Source of the DNA: Strobilurus pachycystidiatus
Taxonomy: Eukaryota; Basidiomycota; Agaricomycetes; Agaricales; Physalacriaceae
DNA: 64,000 nucleotides
Direction: 5' to 3'
NCBI GenBank assembly: GCA_019915135.1
Contig: JAHLMK010000001.1
Span: forward strand, 3,472,001-3,536,000
Shown: positions 10,201 through 23,293 of the stretch, in pieces
Layout of the letters: every line of letters starts with the position of its first letter
Numbering within the stretch: the stretch's first letter is position 1
Notes under the pieces: model-generated
Databases searched by the model: none
What the model was told of the DNA's origin: nothing
The model's input: only the letters and a program-made list of their open reading frames with translations
Program-made: the position numbers and the translations under genes

Positions 10201-13200
10201 ATGGCGGAGAACATCTACAGCAAGGGCACCAGGGTGTGGTTTGAAGACAAAGACCAGGCGTGGATATCCGCCGAAGTCTCGTCGCTCACCAGGACCGACG
10301 ATAACGTCAAGATCGTCTTCACTGACGAGCGCGGCAAGGTGTGCCTGCTTCCCATTTCTCGCTTTGCAGCATGCTCACTACTACCGTGTTCAGGATATTA
10401 CTGTAAATACCACGGTGAAAGCCATCAAGGACGGCGCGGACAGCCTTCCGCCTCTACGAAACCCTCCCTTGTTGGAGACGGCCGACGACTTGGCGACGCT
10501 TTCTCATCTTAACGAACCCTCTGGTCAGCGCCTGTCCTTTGCGTTTGAAGCTTTCTCACGTCGCTCACAGTGCTCCATACGATCCGGAATCGCTATGCAC
10601 AACACAGCATATACACATACAGCGGCATCGTGCTCATTGCTGTCAATCCTTTCCAACGCGTCACTCTCTATGGACCGGAAATCATTCAAGCGTACAGTGG
10701 CCGTCGCCGGGGCGACTTGGAACCCCATCTATTTGCCATCGCTGAGGACGCGTACACCGCAATGAGAAAGGAGGGTATGGGGCAGACAATCATTGTGTCT
10801 GGGGAGAGGTACGTGCTCGTTGCTCTATCCTCGCGTCTTTCTCACGTTGTACAGCGGTGCCGGCAAGACAGAATCTGTTCGTCTTCTCTGCCATGCATGT
10901 TCCCTCAGCTAAACAGTTGCTCCAGGCCAAATTCATCATGCGGTATCTGGCATCAGTCAACCCCCCTGAGGCCTCCTCGAAAGGGAAAACAAAGTTCTCC
11001 CTCGACGAATCAAGCGAGATAGAGCGCCAGATCCTCGCGACGAATCCTATTCTAGAAGCCTTCGGAAATGCAAAGACCACTCGAAACGACAACTCCTCGC
11101 GTTTTGGCAAATACATCCAGGTTACACTGCCTCACCATCAATCATTCATCCTCTTACTCTTGATCAGATTCTCTTTGACGGCAAACAAGAAATCGTCGGT
11201 GCTCGAATCCGAACTTATCTCCTTGAGCGCTCTCGAATCGTGTTCCAACCCCTCACCGAGCGCAACTATCACATCTTCTATCAGCTGTGCTCTGGCGCAC
11301 CCCTGAAGGAAAGGAAGGACCTGGGTTTGGACACCGATGTCTCCAAATTCGAGTACCTCAGGCAGGGCGGACCTTCATCGACACCAATCAACGGCGTCGA
11401 CGACACGGAGGAGTTCAGAGCAACGCAACAGGCTTTGTCCACTGTCGGCATCAGTGTCGAAAAGCAATGGGCCGTGTTCCGACTTTTGTCGTCACTCCTG
11501 CATCTCGGAAACGTGAAGATCACCCAGTCTCGCACGGACGCGATGATTGATGAGGCTGATCCTTCTCTCATCCTCGCTACGCGTTTCCTCGGCGTTAACC
11601 TCGCGGACTTCAAGAAATGGACGGTCAAGAAACAGATCATCACTCGCTCGGAGAAGATCGTGTCTGCGCTGAACGCTGCCCAAGCCACAGTGGTTCGCGA
11701 CAGTGTTGCCAAATTTGTTTATGCTTGCATGTTCGAGTGGTTGGTGGCCATTGTCAACGAGAGTTTAGCAGGCGAGAACGGCGATGCAGCAGAACGAGCA
11801 GAGATGTTCATTGGTGTTTTGGATATTTACGGATTCGAGCATTTCCAAAAGGTCTGTTATTTTTTGATCGACGAATACACTCATACTCAACTGTTATCAG
11901 AACTCTTTCGAACAATTCAGTATCAACTACGCGAACGAGAAACTGCAACAAGAGGTGTGCATCATGAAACTGATGTTAGTTATATGCCCCTGATGTCATT
12001 CGAAGTTCAACTCGCACGTCTTCAAACTGGAACAAGAAGAGTACGTCAAGGAGGAAATCAACTGGACGTTCATCGACTTCTCCGACAATCAGCCCTGTAT
12101 CGACGTTATCGAAGGGAAGCTTGGCGTTCTCGCTCTTCTTGACGAGGAGTCGCGGCTACCCTCCGGTAGTGACGCGTCGTTCCTCCAAAAACTTCACAAT
12201 CAATTGGGCAAACCGGAATACAAGAAGGTCTTCAAGAAGCCACGTTTTGGAAACACTGCATTCACCATCGCCCACTACGCTCTCGACGTGACTTATGAAG
12301 CGGAGGGTTTCTTGGAAAAGAACCGGGATACTGTGCCAGATGAACAGATGGCGCTGTTGGCATCCACCAAGAACCCATTCTTGAAAGAAGTTTTGGACGC
12401 CGCCTTACTCTCGACTAAGTCGACAGACCCTCCTAATCCCAATTCCCCTGCCGTGTCCGATTCTGGCAGCGCTGGTTCTCGTCGCTCCTCTGTTATACCG
12501 GATCCCGGTCGTCAATCCTGGATTGCTACGCCGACCACTTCCGCTCCTTCTGGTGGACTCAAGCGCGGTGGTGGTGGCATCAAGAAACCTACCCAGGGAT
12601 CGATCTTCAAAGCATCCCTCATCACTCTTATGGAAACCTTGAGCGTCACCAACGTCCATTACATTCGCTGCATCAAGCCGAACGAGCAGAAGAAGCCGTG
12701 GGAGTTCACCCCCCAGCAGGTCCTGGGCCAACTGCGGGCTTGCGGTGTTCTCGAGACCATTCGTATCAGTTGCGCTGGGTACCCGACCCGATGGACATAC
12801 GAAGAATTCGCGGAGAGGTAAATCAAACAGCATTGTGACTGTAATCTGTGCCTCCTTTCTCATTTGCTGCCAGGTACTACATGCTAGTTCCGTCAACGAT
12901 CTGGCAGCCACTCATTCAGGCCATGGATCTGCGCAAGCTATGTACAAGCATCCTACAGAAAACAATCGAGGACACCGACAAGTACCAGAACGGACTGACC
13001 AAGATCTTCTTCCGCGCAGGAATGCTCGCCGCCCTCGAATCGATGCGGTCGGACAGGCTGAACGCGATGGTCACTGTTGTGCAGAAGAACATGCGGAGGC
13101 GGATGGCAGTCAAACGTTATCAGACTTTGCGTCAAGCCACTATCATGATCCAAACGTGGTGGCGAGGCGTCATGGCCAGGAAACTTGTGCAGTCAATACG

Positions 13201-15791
13201 CCGCGAAGTGGCGGCTAAGCGTCTGCAGACCGCAGCTCGCCGCTACGTGCAGAGAAAGAACTTCTTGGATATCAAGCGGGGAGTGACGCTCTTCCAAAGC
13301 CGTAAGTCTTCTCCATGGTGGTTGTAGAACAATACTGAATGTCTTGCAGGTGTGCGAGGTGCTCAAGCGCGGAGTAACTTCCGGGAGGCGAAGAGCTCCC
13401 AAGCGGCCATCCTCCTACAAAGTCTCCTTCGCGGCGTGTAGGTCTGGTGCTTCTGTGTATCGAATCAGTTGATTGACGATCTTCCAGTTCCACTCGACGA
13501 CACTTCCGTGCGGACGTCAAACATGTTATCTACCTCCAATCCTGCATCCGTCGCCGACTTGCGCGTAAGGAGCTGAAGGCTTTGAAGGCAGAGGCACGGT
13601 CGGTTTCCAAATTCAAGGAGATCTCTTACAAGCTGGAAAACAAAGTCGTCGAACTCACGCAAAATCTCCAATCGCGCACAGAAGAGAAGCGGGCTTTGCA
13701 GCGGAAGCTCACCGAGTTGGAACAGCAACTGCAGCAATACATTACGCGTCACGAGGAATCGGATGCGCGTGCCAAGGCATTGCAGTCTTCTCTGCAGGCG
13801 GCCGAAGCAGAGATGTCCCAGCGCGACGCGCTCGTCCAGGCGAAGGCGCAAGTTGAGCAGAAGCTCGAAGAAGCGTTGGCCAAGGCTGCGGAGAAGGAGG
13901 AGTTGATACAGAAGCTTCACAACGACATCAGCCGTCAGGCAGAGCAACTGGAGCACCACCAGCGAACGATCGATAGCACTCCTGTGCGTCCTCAGGAGGA
14001 CACGTCGGTCATCGTTACCCTTAAGAGCGAGGTGGCCACTCTTCGCGAACAGCTGAACCGTTCCAACGCGCTCCATACTTTGACCAGAGGCGCCCGAGAC
14101 CCTCCACTCTCTCCTACGTTCGCGCCTACCCTTCGTGCTGCTGAACCCGCTGCCGCTGTGAATGGCGTCGTCCCGCGGCATCAGCGACGACACAGCTCGG
14201 CCGGCGTGTATGCCCTTCCGCCCTCCGACAATCGCACGTCCGCCGACGAAAGCATGATTGACGTTCGTCGGGACCATGCACTCAATCCACGTGCGGTCTC
14301 TGTCGCGTTCAATGGCGAGGATAACTATCTGCGCCTTCGCACCAACGGAATACTACCGGATATTCGTGATTACGAGGATCCCGCCGAGGAGAAGATCAAA
14401 TTGATGCAGGACAACAAGCGCCTCGAAGAGGACGTGTTCGACGGCCTTGTTCGTGGCTTGAAGATTCCGGCTCCGAGTCTGACGAATCCATCTGCGGTCA
14501 AAGAGATTCTGTTCCCCGCCAATCTCATCAGTCTAATCACAAACGAGATGTGGAAGTACGGCTTGATCCAGGAGAGCGAACGGTTCTTGGCGAATGTGAT
14601 GCAAACCATCCAGACCCATGTCATGGTAAGGCATCTTGGTTCAAGTCGGCGCCGCTCTAACAGTGTTTTTGCAGTCTTTCACAGGAGAGGAAGCGATTGT
14701 GCCCGGCATTTTCTGGCTCTCCAACGTCCACGAAATGTTATCGTTTATATGTGTAGCAGAGGGAGATATGCTGCAAGGGATCGGTCCAGGAGAAGAGAAC
14801 TCCGTTCGGCCCTTTGACTGGAACGACTACGAGCGGCTGGTATCCGTCGTCAAACATGACTTGGACAGTCTCGAGTACAACATCTATCACACTTGGATGC
14901 TGGAGACGAAGAAGAAGCTCTCCAAGATGGTGATCCCTGCGCTCATAGAGAGCCAGTCATTACCCGGCTTCACGACGAGCGATGGTGGCGGACGTCTCTT
15001 CAACAGACTGCTGAACTCGAATAGCCATCCGGCCTACAGCATGGACGACATCCTGAACCTCCTGAACAAGGTCTGGAAGAGCTTGAAGAGCTACTACATG
15101 GAGGAGTCCGTAGTTCAGCAGGTGGTGACCGAGCTTCTGAAACTCATCGGCGTCACGAGCTTTAATGATCTTCTTATGCGAAGAAACTTCTCGTCCTGGA
15201 AGCGAGGTAGGCCGTACTTTTTGAGAAGGTATAACGCGTGCTCAGAACTGTCCCAGCGATGCAAATACAGTATAACATCACACGAATCGAGGAATGGTGC
15301 AAGTCGCATGACATGCCGGAGGGAACGTTGCAACTAGAGCACTTGATGCAGGCCACCAAGCTGCTCCAGTTGAAAAAGGTACTTTCTTCATCTATCTACT
15401 TGTCAGCATCGTAGCTCACCATAAAAACTCAGGCTTCTGCAGCCGACATAGAGATTATATATGATGTCTGCTGGATGTTGAGTCCCATGCAAATTCAACG
15501 AATGTGCACGAACTATTATGTTGCTGATTACGAGGTAAGCTCAATGTGGCCACTGACGCGCATTTCCATCTAAAAGCACTTTAGAACCCTATATCCCCTG
15601 AAATCCTCCGCGTTGTGGCGTCCAGGGTACAGGCGAATGACCGTAACGATCACCTACTTTTATCACCAGAGACAGAGGAGGTAGGACCATACGAACTGCC
15701 GCTGCCGCGTGAGGTTTCTGGGTTGGAGACATACGTACCGGCATATCTCAATGTGTCACATTTGCGTCGTCTCGCAGCTTTGGTTTCATAG
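10201..15791 (+). CDS. MYO2: Class V myosin heavy chain
   Basis: Actin-based motor that carries vesicles and organelles to the growing hyphal tip. The start is [21 protein letters not shown], an SH3-like N-terminal domain. The motor domain follows, with the P-loop GESGAGKTE split by an intron near 10810-10855, switch II region DIYGFEHF (about 11820), and the actin-binding and converter region with [14 protein letters not shown] (about 12670). A Ser/Pro/Gly-rich loop 2 insert lies near 12410-12590. About six IQ motifs (13060-13570) bind calmodulin-type light chains, then comes a coiled coil (13580-14080) and a dilute cargo-binding domain (about 14600-15700). The stop is at 15789-15791, about 1,600 residues in total, normal for fungal class V myosins. 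At least ten introns of about 50-70 nt were placed. Confidence 0.95.
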
Positions 15792-16366
15792 TTTTCGTTC
15801 GGATAGTATCTACTTATTATACCTCGCTTTGCTGGACTACTTGCAATGACTCTATTGGGTTTCGATCGGATCTTGGTGTGCAGCCGGCAGCCCATAGCAT
15901 GCCGCGATCAAGTCGAGTTTGCGACCGGTCTTTGTAGCTTGCTTTCTCTCTTCGGCCGTGTTTTTTTTTAAGTCGACGCGCTTTAGTCAAACTCAAATAG
16001 ATTGCCGTCAAATGGCCGCAATCTGTGTACGATCTATCCGTCTGGGACGTACAAGACTTTGGGCAGAGGGCCACAGTGATGACACACTTCGAACGAAAGC
16101 CCCTACGCGACCCAGTTTTCAGAGGTCCGACGGATTCTTTGCCATTGTCGTCGGCTTCTAGATCTCACGTTAAACAGATCTGTGGTCTTCCAAAAGGCCT
16201 TTGTTTCCCTGCAACCGCTTGACGTTGTCACAACGTTGATACAATGTTAGAGCCATCGCATCGACCTTTGTTCAATCTATAAAAGCTCTGCATCTCCATG
16301 ATGGCTTTTCCCTCACTGCCAACAGACTTCCCTACTTATCATGTATCGTAAGCTCAGTCTCTTAAA
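15792..16366. other. Intergenic region, myosin 3' flank and promoter of the next gene
   Basis: No supported gene. Short ORFs here have no coding character. A TATA-like sequence at 16278-16285 marks the promoter of the downstream gene. Confidence 0.5.
16278..16285 (+). promoter_or_regulatory. TATA box
   Basis: tataaaag lies 82 bp upstream of the ATG at 16367, a spacing that fits a short 5' untranslated leader. Confidence 0.55.
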
Positions 16367-17798
16367 ATGCCCTATTTGACGCCTATTGACCTCGTCTGGA
16401 CAGAACCTCCGAGTCAGAGATCTGGCTCCGTGACCTCCAACGCCCAAAGATCTGTTGCACCATCGGGCGGTCAGCGCACCTCCTCCTCATATCGTGCTCC
16501 ACGGTCGTCTGCAGCGTCGGCTGTGTCTTCTCTAAGCATTCCATTGACAAGCTTTCCGATTCTCAGCACTCCTCAGGCGCCCGCTATATCGAACGTCAAC
16601 AGCACCTACGACTACAGAAGCGGAGGCAACTTACCACCTACATCGCCAGCTCAGCGGAAGCTCGACGACATCCGCTTTCTGTCGCCATTCCCTAGATCCG
16701 ACCATACCTCCACTACGCGTAGTAACCTGGGCGCACCGGGATATGTTATGTCAAGCACCTACGGCGGAACCTTTCCACAAGGATCATCGACTTCAGCTCA
16801 ACGGATAAATCGTAGTCTACCTGCACCTGGATATGCCATGTCGACTGGGAGCAACTATGCTGGCAATTTCATGCTTAGCTCTGGAGCAACAGCCCCATTC
16901 TCGTCTCACCTCGGCGGTCAGACATTCTCATCGTCTCCACTGTCTGCGCAATCCAACACTCCCATGATCCGCGTCACCGCCCCAACAAGTCCCAATCAGA
17001 GCTACCATCACCTCGCCAGTCCGCCGTCCATCATGAGATCAGGATCATCACAGCCCAATTTTCTAGGTGTTCAACAGGCCGCCGGTAGTGTGGTGACCGC
17101 TTTGCCAGATCGAGGACATATATCCTTATCGTCCGGGGCCTTGTATGGGAATCCCTGGGTTCGACCGTATGACGAGCTCGAGGACGGTATGGTCTACACA
17201 ACGGCGCACATTTATCGCGGGAGGGAGGTGACGTTCGCTGGAATGCCAACTCCGTGCATGGCCGGGTCGGATAGGTATCACGCCCTGCCGCCCGTCATGT
17301 TTCGATATATGCCTTTTCAGACGAAGGGACTAGCGTTGGAGAGGACCCCGATGGAATGGGGGATGTATATATATCACGAGGAAGCCAGGATCTCGGTCAC
17401 GTACCAGAGAGGTATCGTTATTCGTCTTCGCTCATCGTCTGTTTGCTGAAAACAGTCTTGATAGTATATAGATGCGCAGCGCTCACATCAATGTTTGCGG
17501 GGAACGATATCTACTCGCTATGGCGCAACCCTTGGAATAAGGCTCACTACGCGTGTCTGACACCTCAAGAGGTACTACGCAACATCCTTGATATACAGCC
17601 CGATACAGGGATGTCTTCTTTCGTGCTCATACCGGAAGAGCTGTATCGAAGGAAAAGCTTACGAACTTGGAAGGACCTCTTGGAATGTAAGAGCTCCTTG
17701 ACATCATTACGGACGTATGAATTTCTGATCCTCTGCCAGGCCTGGAAGTTATCCTTCACATCTGGAGAGAAAAGCGCTGGCCTTCCTGGAAAGAATAG
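16367..17798 (+). CDS. Ser/Pro-rich orphan protein
   Basis: Not assigned to a family. The first exon (16367-17411) encodes about 350 residues. Roughly the first 250 are Ser/Thr/Pro/Gly-rich and look disordered, with two copies of an (A)PGY(V/A)MS motif followed by Gly-rich stretches. A folded region follows from about residue 265 (GNPWVRPYDELEDG...). Two introns, 17412-17456 and about 17690-17739, lead to a C-terminus of alternating hydrophobic and Trp/Lys residues (PEELYRRKSLRTWKDLLE) and a stop at 17796-17798. No signal peptide or membrane segment is visible. The folded part has the look of small basidiomycete-specific domains, but I cannot name it. It is convergent with the helicase gene downstream. 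Confidence 0.7.
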
Positions 17799-18037
17799 AT
17801 GTCAATGCGCATGCCCGAATAGCCTACGTACTTCACAGATTGTGTCGTGCTCGTCGGACTACGCTTATTAGAGTGTATTGGCATCCAATATTGGATACAT
17901 AGTATACTTAGTGCAGCGGAGCGAAACGGCAAAAGTAATTGGTTGGCCATATAGTCAGATAAACAAAAAGATGGATTGGAGGATTGGAGACGAACAACGA
18001 GTAAGAATACAAAGAACTTCATAAGGCGCCAAGATCA

Positions 18038-21000
18038 CTACTCGAAATCCCTGTTCCATGGCCGATCCACATTCACATCAATCCCCTCGTCATCCAAACC
18101 AGCCAATGCCATCTGCTCCATCTGCCTTGTAAACTCGTTCATATCCTCTTCGGCCGCCTCCCGAATGGCGGTATCATACCCCCCAGCCTCACTGACCGGG
18201 GCATTGGGATCCCAGGAGATCGCCTTTCCTGTCCAGCCGCCGTTCCGGTGAATATAGTTGAGAAATTGGCGCCAGAGAGGGTCAAGTGAGAGGACGAGGG
18301 GGTCTCCAATGATGATGAGAAGTGCTTTGGCACGGGTGACCGCGACTGCATTGGGGCTGCATTAGTTGATGTAGGAGTTCATGCGGGAAGCCGTACCATT
18401 GAACCGACGCGGACTGGCAACGAATCCGAGCGTATGCCTCAAATCATACTCGACAAAGTCGCGGCTACTGCGTACAGTCGAGATAATGATGACGGGGCGC
18501 TCCTACAGCCGCATCAGCACAATGCCAAGGTAAGCGCAACATGATCTGACCTGTCCTTGGAATTCTTCAACACTTCCGACCTTTATACCATCTGCAAAAG
18601 TCGACAGTGTCTTTCGTATCTTTTGAACTTGGGCATGATACGGGGTGATGACACCAATGTCCTTATCACCTGATTTGAATGTTCAATATACTACTTGGAG
18701 AGGTGGCTGAGGAACATACTCAGCCTCAATTTCCGATCCCCACGAAGCAGTTCCACCTTCTCCTTGACCATGAGCGCCTCCTGGATGTTGAAGAACGACG
18801 GCGATGATGCCTCTCGATCGTCTTGCCCCGACATCCCAACAAAGACAATCGGGAACTTCTTCCCAGTCGCAGGCAACGCCGCCGAGTCAATGAATTTGTT
18901 GATCTCCGTCGGGTCCCCACATGCCACGAGATCTCCCCCATAGAATCTTTCGTTCGGGAACTTGAGAATGGCTGGATGAGACCGGAAGTTTTGAGTCAGC
19001 TTTACAACACTTAAACAGTCCCATCAGAACAAGTTCAACATAAAGAATGAGGACGAAACAACTCACACCTTCCCATCACCCCCCACAGCATCATAACCCC
19101 TCAACCCCATCAATCTCTCCACCAAACTAATCTCCAGCCCAAACTCCCTCGCAATCGGACTCCTCACAATCGGGCCCAACTGCTTCGGATCCCCAGAAAG
19201 CACCACATTCGTCTTATTATCCGCCATCGTCTTGATGGCGATCATCACCTCCGGCTCCGTTGCCTGGCCCGCTTCGTCGACGAAGATGTGCGAAAAGTGG
19301 CCACGAGGCACCCCGATGCCAAAGAAGACGGAGGCGGAGACGCAGGTCGTGACACAGACACTGTAGGTGACAACTTGCGCTACTGGGCGGATAGAAAAGT
19401 GGCCTTGAGCCTGATATGTATATGACAAAAGCTCGTCTGGGACAGCTGGTCTGGGTCGAGAAGGAGCATAGAACCGGAAAAGCCTCTGGGCTCCCAGAGC
19501 CGTCAGTCGGGATGCAATAAGATCTGCAGCAGAGTTGCTGGGTGCGCACGCAAGGATCTTAGCGTTGGGGGTTTTCGCAAGAACCTGGAAGATTGATTCG
19601 ACTAGGGTAACGGTCTTTCCGGTACCAGGTCTGGATATCAATGAGTACTGGTTCAAAAAAACATAGAGAACACACACGGCCCAAATATAACAAACGGAAC
19701 ACTCCCCGGTGAAGCCTTCACGACAGCCTCGACGGCCTTCTTCTGCCTCTCGTTCCTTCCAATCAACGGATTCCTGAATGACAATGCCATCCGCCTCGGT
19801 AGGGTCGCCACTTCCGCCTGTTCACTCGGGAACAGAAGCCGATTTGGTGAGAAGGCTGTGTCCAGAGCCTGGTGCTGCCTCCTTAGTGGGTACCTGTTCA
19901 ACTTGAACCGGACTGTGAATCGATCCTCGGACGAGGCAGAGAAGTTTCTGCCAAAGCGAAGCCCAACTTCTTCTTTGTGGACAACATGGACGCCGCCCTC
20001 AAACCAATGTCCTTCGGGCGCAGACGCCAGTCGGACGAGAATGGTATCACCTGAGAGAGGCAATGAGTCGGTCTTTGCAGTGCGAAGAAGTGAGCGAAGG
20101 TGAACATACCAACAAGGACACTGGGTCTCTTTTCAGCGAGACCAGGAACATCGACACTTGGAAGTGAGTCAGCAAACGCACAACAAGAACGACAAGATGA
20201 ACATACTAATAGTACGGTGCATGCTTCGTCAGCTTCGCGCCAACGATATCATAATGCTCGAGATCCTGGCTACAGATCGAACACAAAACTATGAGCTCAA
20301 TCGTCGAGCGAGCCAAACAGACACGAACCTCATCTTGACCTCCTCAATCCAAATCAAATTCCTCCACCACCTCCCATACGTCTCTCCGTTCAGACTCCCC
20401 GGAACCAACGCCCTGACCCTCCGAACGACCTCATCTCTCCCGCCCACTTCCAATGCTAGCTTCAAATTCGGCGGCACATCCGCCTGAGGCAGCTTCGTCA
20501 CGTACGGAACGACTGCCAACGACGGCGGCTTCACCCCCGGCTCTACCTCCCGCTCTGGATGGCGTGCAGACCTTTTCTTGGGCTTGTACGGGACGACTGG
20601 CTGGAGGGCTTGATATTGGGCTCGCGAACCGACAACGAGACTAAGGGTCTTGACGATGAGGAATTGGGTTTGGAGCTGAGTGTCCTCAAAGAGTAGCTCC
20701 AGGCGGTCCTCCTCCCGTCCGGCGAATGCCTGCCTGGCGATGACGCTGAGGACGATGGGAATACGCGAGGTCAAGCGCGCACCAGAGATGGAAGCAGAGA
20801 ATCTGGATAAATACGGTATGGAATCAGAGGATGTCAAATTGCTTAGAAGATTACGACTTACGGACTGTAGGCAACCGCGATCCCTTTGGAAGATGCGAGG
20901 GTCGTACTCAGCAGACGGATGCTCGCGTTGGGCACTTGGGTCGAGATTGTCGCGCTCTTGCGCACTCCAGGCATCGCCTGAGCCACCTCAACGATCCCAA

Positions 21001-21499
21001 AATCGAAATCCCCATTCACAGTCACCCCATGCTTGTCACTCTCCGCTTCTTCCAACACAGCCGTGAACAATGCGAACCTCTCCTTGGCTAAATGCTTCCT
21101 CCCCGCGATGTGCTGAGCGAAAGACTTGTTTGGGATTTGTCGAGAACACGTGGCGCAGAAGCGATGGTTGGGTATCGTCTCGGTCTCTTCTGGGGCCACG
21201 TTCGGTGTAACTCCTTGTGCCTCGCATGTTCGAACGTGCCGCCGGGACCTGAGGTGGATGTTCCAGAGGTGCTGTCCGCTGACATGGTCATCGCAGACCG
21301 GGCAGTGCATCCACCCAGTCGAGGACGCCATCAAAGTAACGGACCTGTGTGGTCCGCTACGGATATGCGCGCTGTACGCCGCGGAGCTGGGGAATATCCT
21401 CCTACATGGCTGGCAAGTGGTCACAGCGTGGCTGTTCCTGCAGCTGACGTTGGTGCATGTCCCGGTTGAGAGAATATTGGGGCAGATGGCAGTGGCCAT
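18038..21499 (-). CDS. MOV10/SDE3-type RNA helicase with N-terminal zinc fingers
   Basis: Superfamily 1 helicase of the MOV10/SDE3/Armitage group, which in plants, animals and fungi works with Argonaute-based silencing. The start at 21499 opens a Cys/His-rich region of about 150 residues. It includes a CCCH-like cluster ([19 protein letters not shown]) and several C2H2-type fingers with CxxC...HxxxH spacing. The helicase core has Walker A PGTGKT split by an intron near 19630-19690, motif [11 protein letters not shown] (about 19265), motif [15 protein letters not shown] (about 19195) and motif [18 protein letters not shown] (about 18330). The C-terminus ends in DRPWNRDFE with the stop at 18038-18040. 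About eight introns. The helicase call is firm; the silencing role is inferred from the family. Confidence 0.88.
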
Positions 21500-21772
21500 G
21501 ATGGTGGTTGTGATATGAAAGGCAGAGCGGCGAATGAAAAGAGGTCAAGCTTAAGCGTCGTCAGGACAAAGGGCATCCGAGTATGAAGCATATCGATGGG
21601 CGGAACCGGGGTGTGACAGTATTGTCCTCGAGGCAAATCAAGGTTCTCCACTTCGTTGGATGCTTCGTCCTAGATGGGCATAAGCTAATGCTAATGTGCG
21701 GTACGTATAAATGGCTCTCACGTCGCGGAGATTAATGCGTCCCCTGCGTGTACGGGGAAGAAGAGGCAGGCT

Positions 21773-22760
21773 CTAACCGATTTGATAGATGGTTCGACGC
21801 ATACGTTGGGAGATCTCAGTCAAAAAGACAGTGCTGGTCACATCTTGACGCTCGCTGAACCAGCCACCAAATGCCCTCGAGGCGCCAACGTTCTGAGAAA
21901 CAAGGGTGAAGTCGGGGTTATCCATGCCCATGTCAGGTAGCGAGCATAATGCAGTGACTAGACTCTGAAGGGAAGAATATTGACAAGGAGTACTGATTAT
22001 GTAGACAGTACATACCATTCCACCCTTTCGGGAAGGAGACTGACCGAGTGAGCCTAGTTTTTCCCTTTGTATCTTGCCAGTTCTTCTTTCCTGAATACTC
22101 CATGAAGTAGAGAGCTCAGCGAGGTTCGCGCAAGAGTTTTCGGAGTAAATTAAGTTGCGTCCTGGATTTCAATATGTCAGCGACTTTTGGTCTGTGGATG
22201 TAAATGCGTACTGCTTACTTCGAGATCAGTGAGTATATGACGTCGCCGTCAACATGCATAAAGGGTATCGGAAGCGCGGATGAGCCTTGAATGGCATTAG
22301 ATGGGTCGAGGAATATAGAGCTGGAGGATGCACCGGCTTCGCGACGGCCATTGAAGGTCATTTGCTTGAGCCAGGAAAGGTCAGGCTGTGCCGTGGTTGC
22401 GACAAAGGTGACCAAAAAGGTCAAATGGAGAGCCTCTCTGCAGGATCATGCTGCCGTAGTTCTGATGCGTCCGTGTGGCCATTGAGGCAGGAGGAGGGTA
22501 GGAACGGTAGTATGTTGATTCCTCCATCCGATCATTGACTTAGAGATTCGCAAAGCGGCGTCTCTGGAGGTAACACAACCTGTATGGAATTGAGTTGAAT
22601 GTCCAGGATGCGAGGAGGATGAGGATCTCACGTTGCGGTGACTTCGTCAGAGAATGTTACCGCGGTCGTAAGTGCCAGGAATACCGCCGTGATCGTGCAG
22701 GCGGAAGTAGACTCGTGGCTGCGGTGAACACGCAAAATATGTTATCGTTCGATGAATTGT
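21773..22760 (-). CDS. DUF6534-like seven-helix protein, model unresolved
   Basis: Several exon-like pieces on the minus strand read as an integral membrane protein. One has a hydrophobic TITAVFLALTTAV helix followed by CYLQRRR (about 22620-22720). A second hydrophobic piece lies near 22400 (LTFLVTFVAT). A region near 22240 reads PFMHVDG, and another near 22100 reads LIYSENSCANL. The order recalls the last helices of the DUF6534 family, where a short basic loop follows helix 5 and a KLYSNS-type motif follows the last helix. The C-terminal exon ends at 21773 after an intron of about 50 nt (about 21968-22017). The joins between the middle pieces need unusual splice donors or a frameshift, so this may be a decaying gene. 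The start was not found. Confidence 0.35.
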
Positions 22761-23293
22761 GGAAGGAAGTGGGAGCCGCATCACAAGCCAACACTTCACA
22801 GAGTCCGAAGTAGACTGCAACGGTGTTAAACCGGATGTTGAAGGAAGAGGTAGGTACGGTATGCACCTACTAAGTAGTGTCATCCGGAACTCAGGTGTTG
22901 CTTTCCGTTGTCAGGGCTGAGAAGCTTTTTACGCGAATCCTGTCCATGGCGCACCAATAAACAGAGGAAGAGAAGGTAGTCTCCGGGTCAGCATGACGGT
23001 CGTGTCCCTGTGCGCATGCAGCGTTTCTGTGTTGACACTTTGGTCGTGGCCGATCGGGTGAAAGCCGCTGTACGCCACGTGGATGATAATCAACGATTGA
23101 TCAATTTAGCATTAAATTTACAGTACTCTACTCTCTTGCGTCTCTCACAACTGCTCCAAGAAAACGGTCTCCACTTCATGGTTAGTGAAATTCGATGCTA
23201 CAACACAAGTAAGAGTGCCTCCGCCGCTGCGCGCAGGTGTTCGCATGCATCCGTTCGGACATAATGCCGTCTAAGAATAAACGTCAGGATTTA
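22761..23293. other. Region without a supported gene
   Basis: This strip lies between the unresolved DUF6534-like gene and the 3' end of the deaminase gene. The 5' part of the former may extend into it, but I could not find a convincing first exon. The other ORFs here are short and unremarkable. Confidence 0.4.

Noticed and set aside
13465..14277. 270-codon minus-strand frame
   Set aside because: Antisense shadow of the myosin coiled coil.
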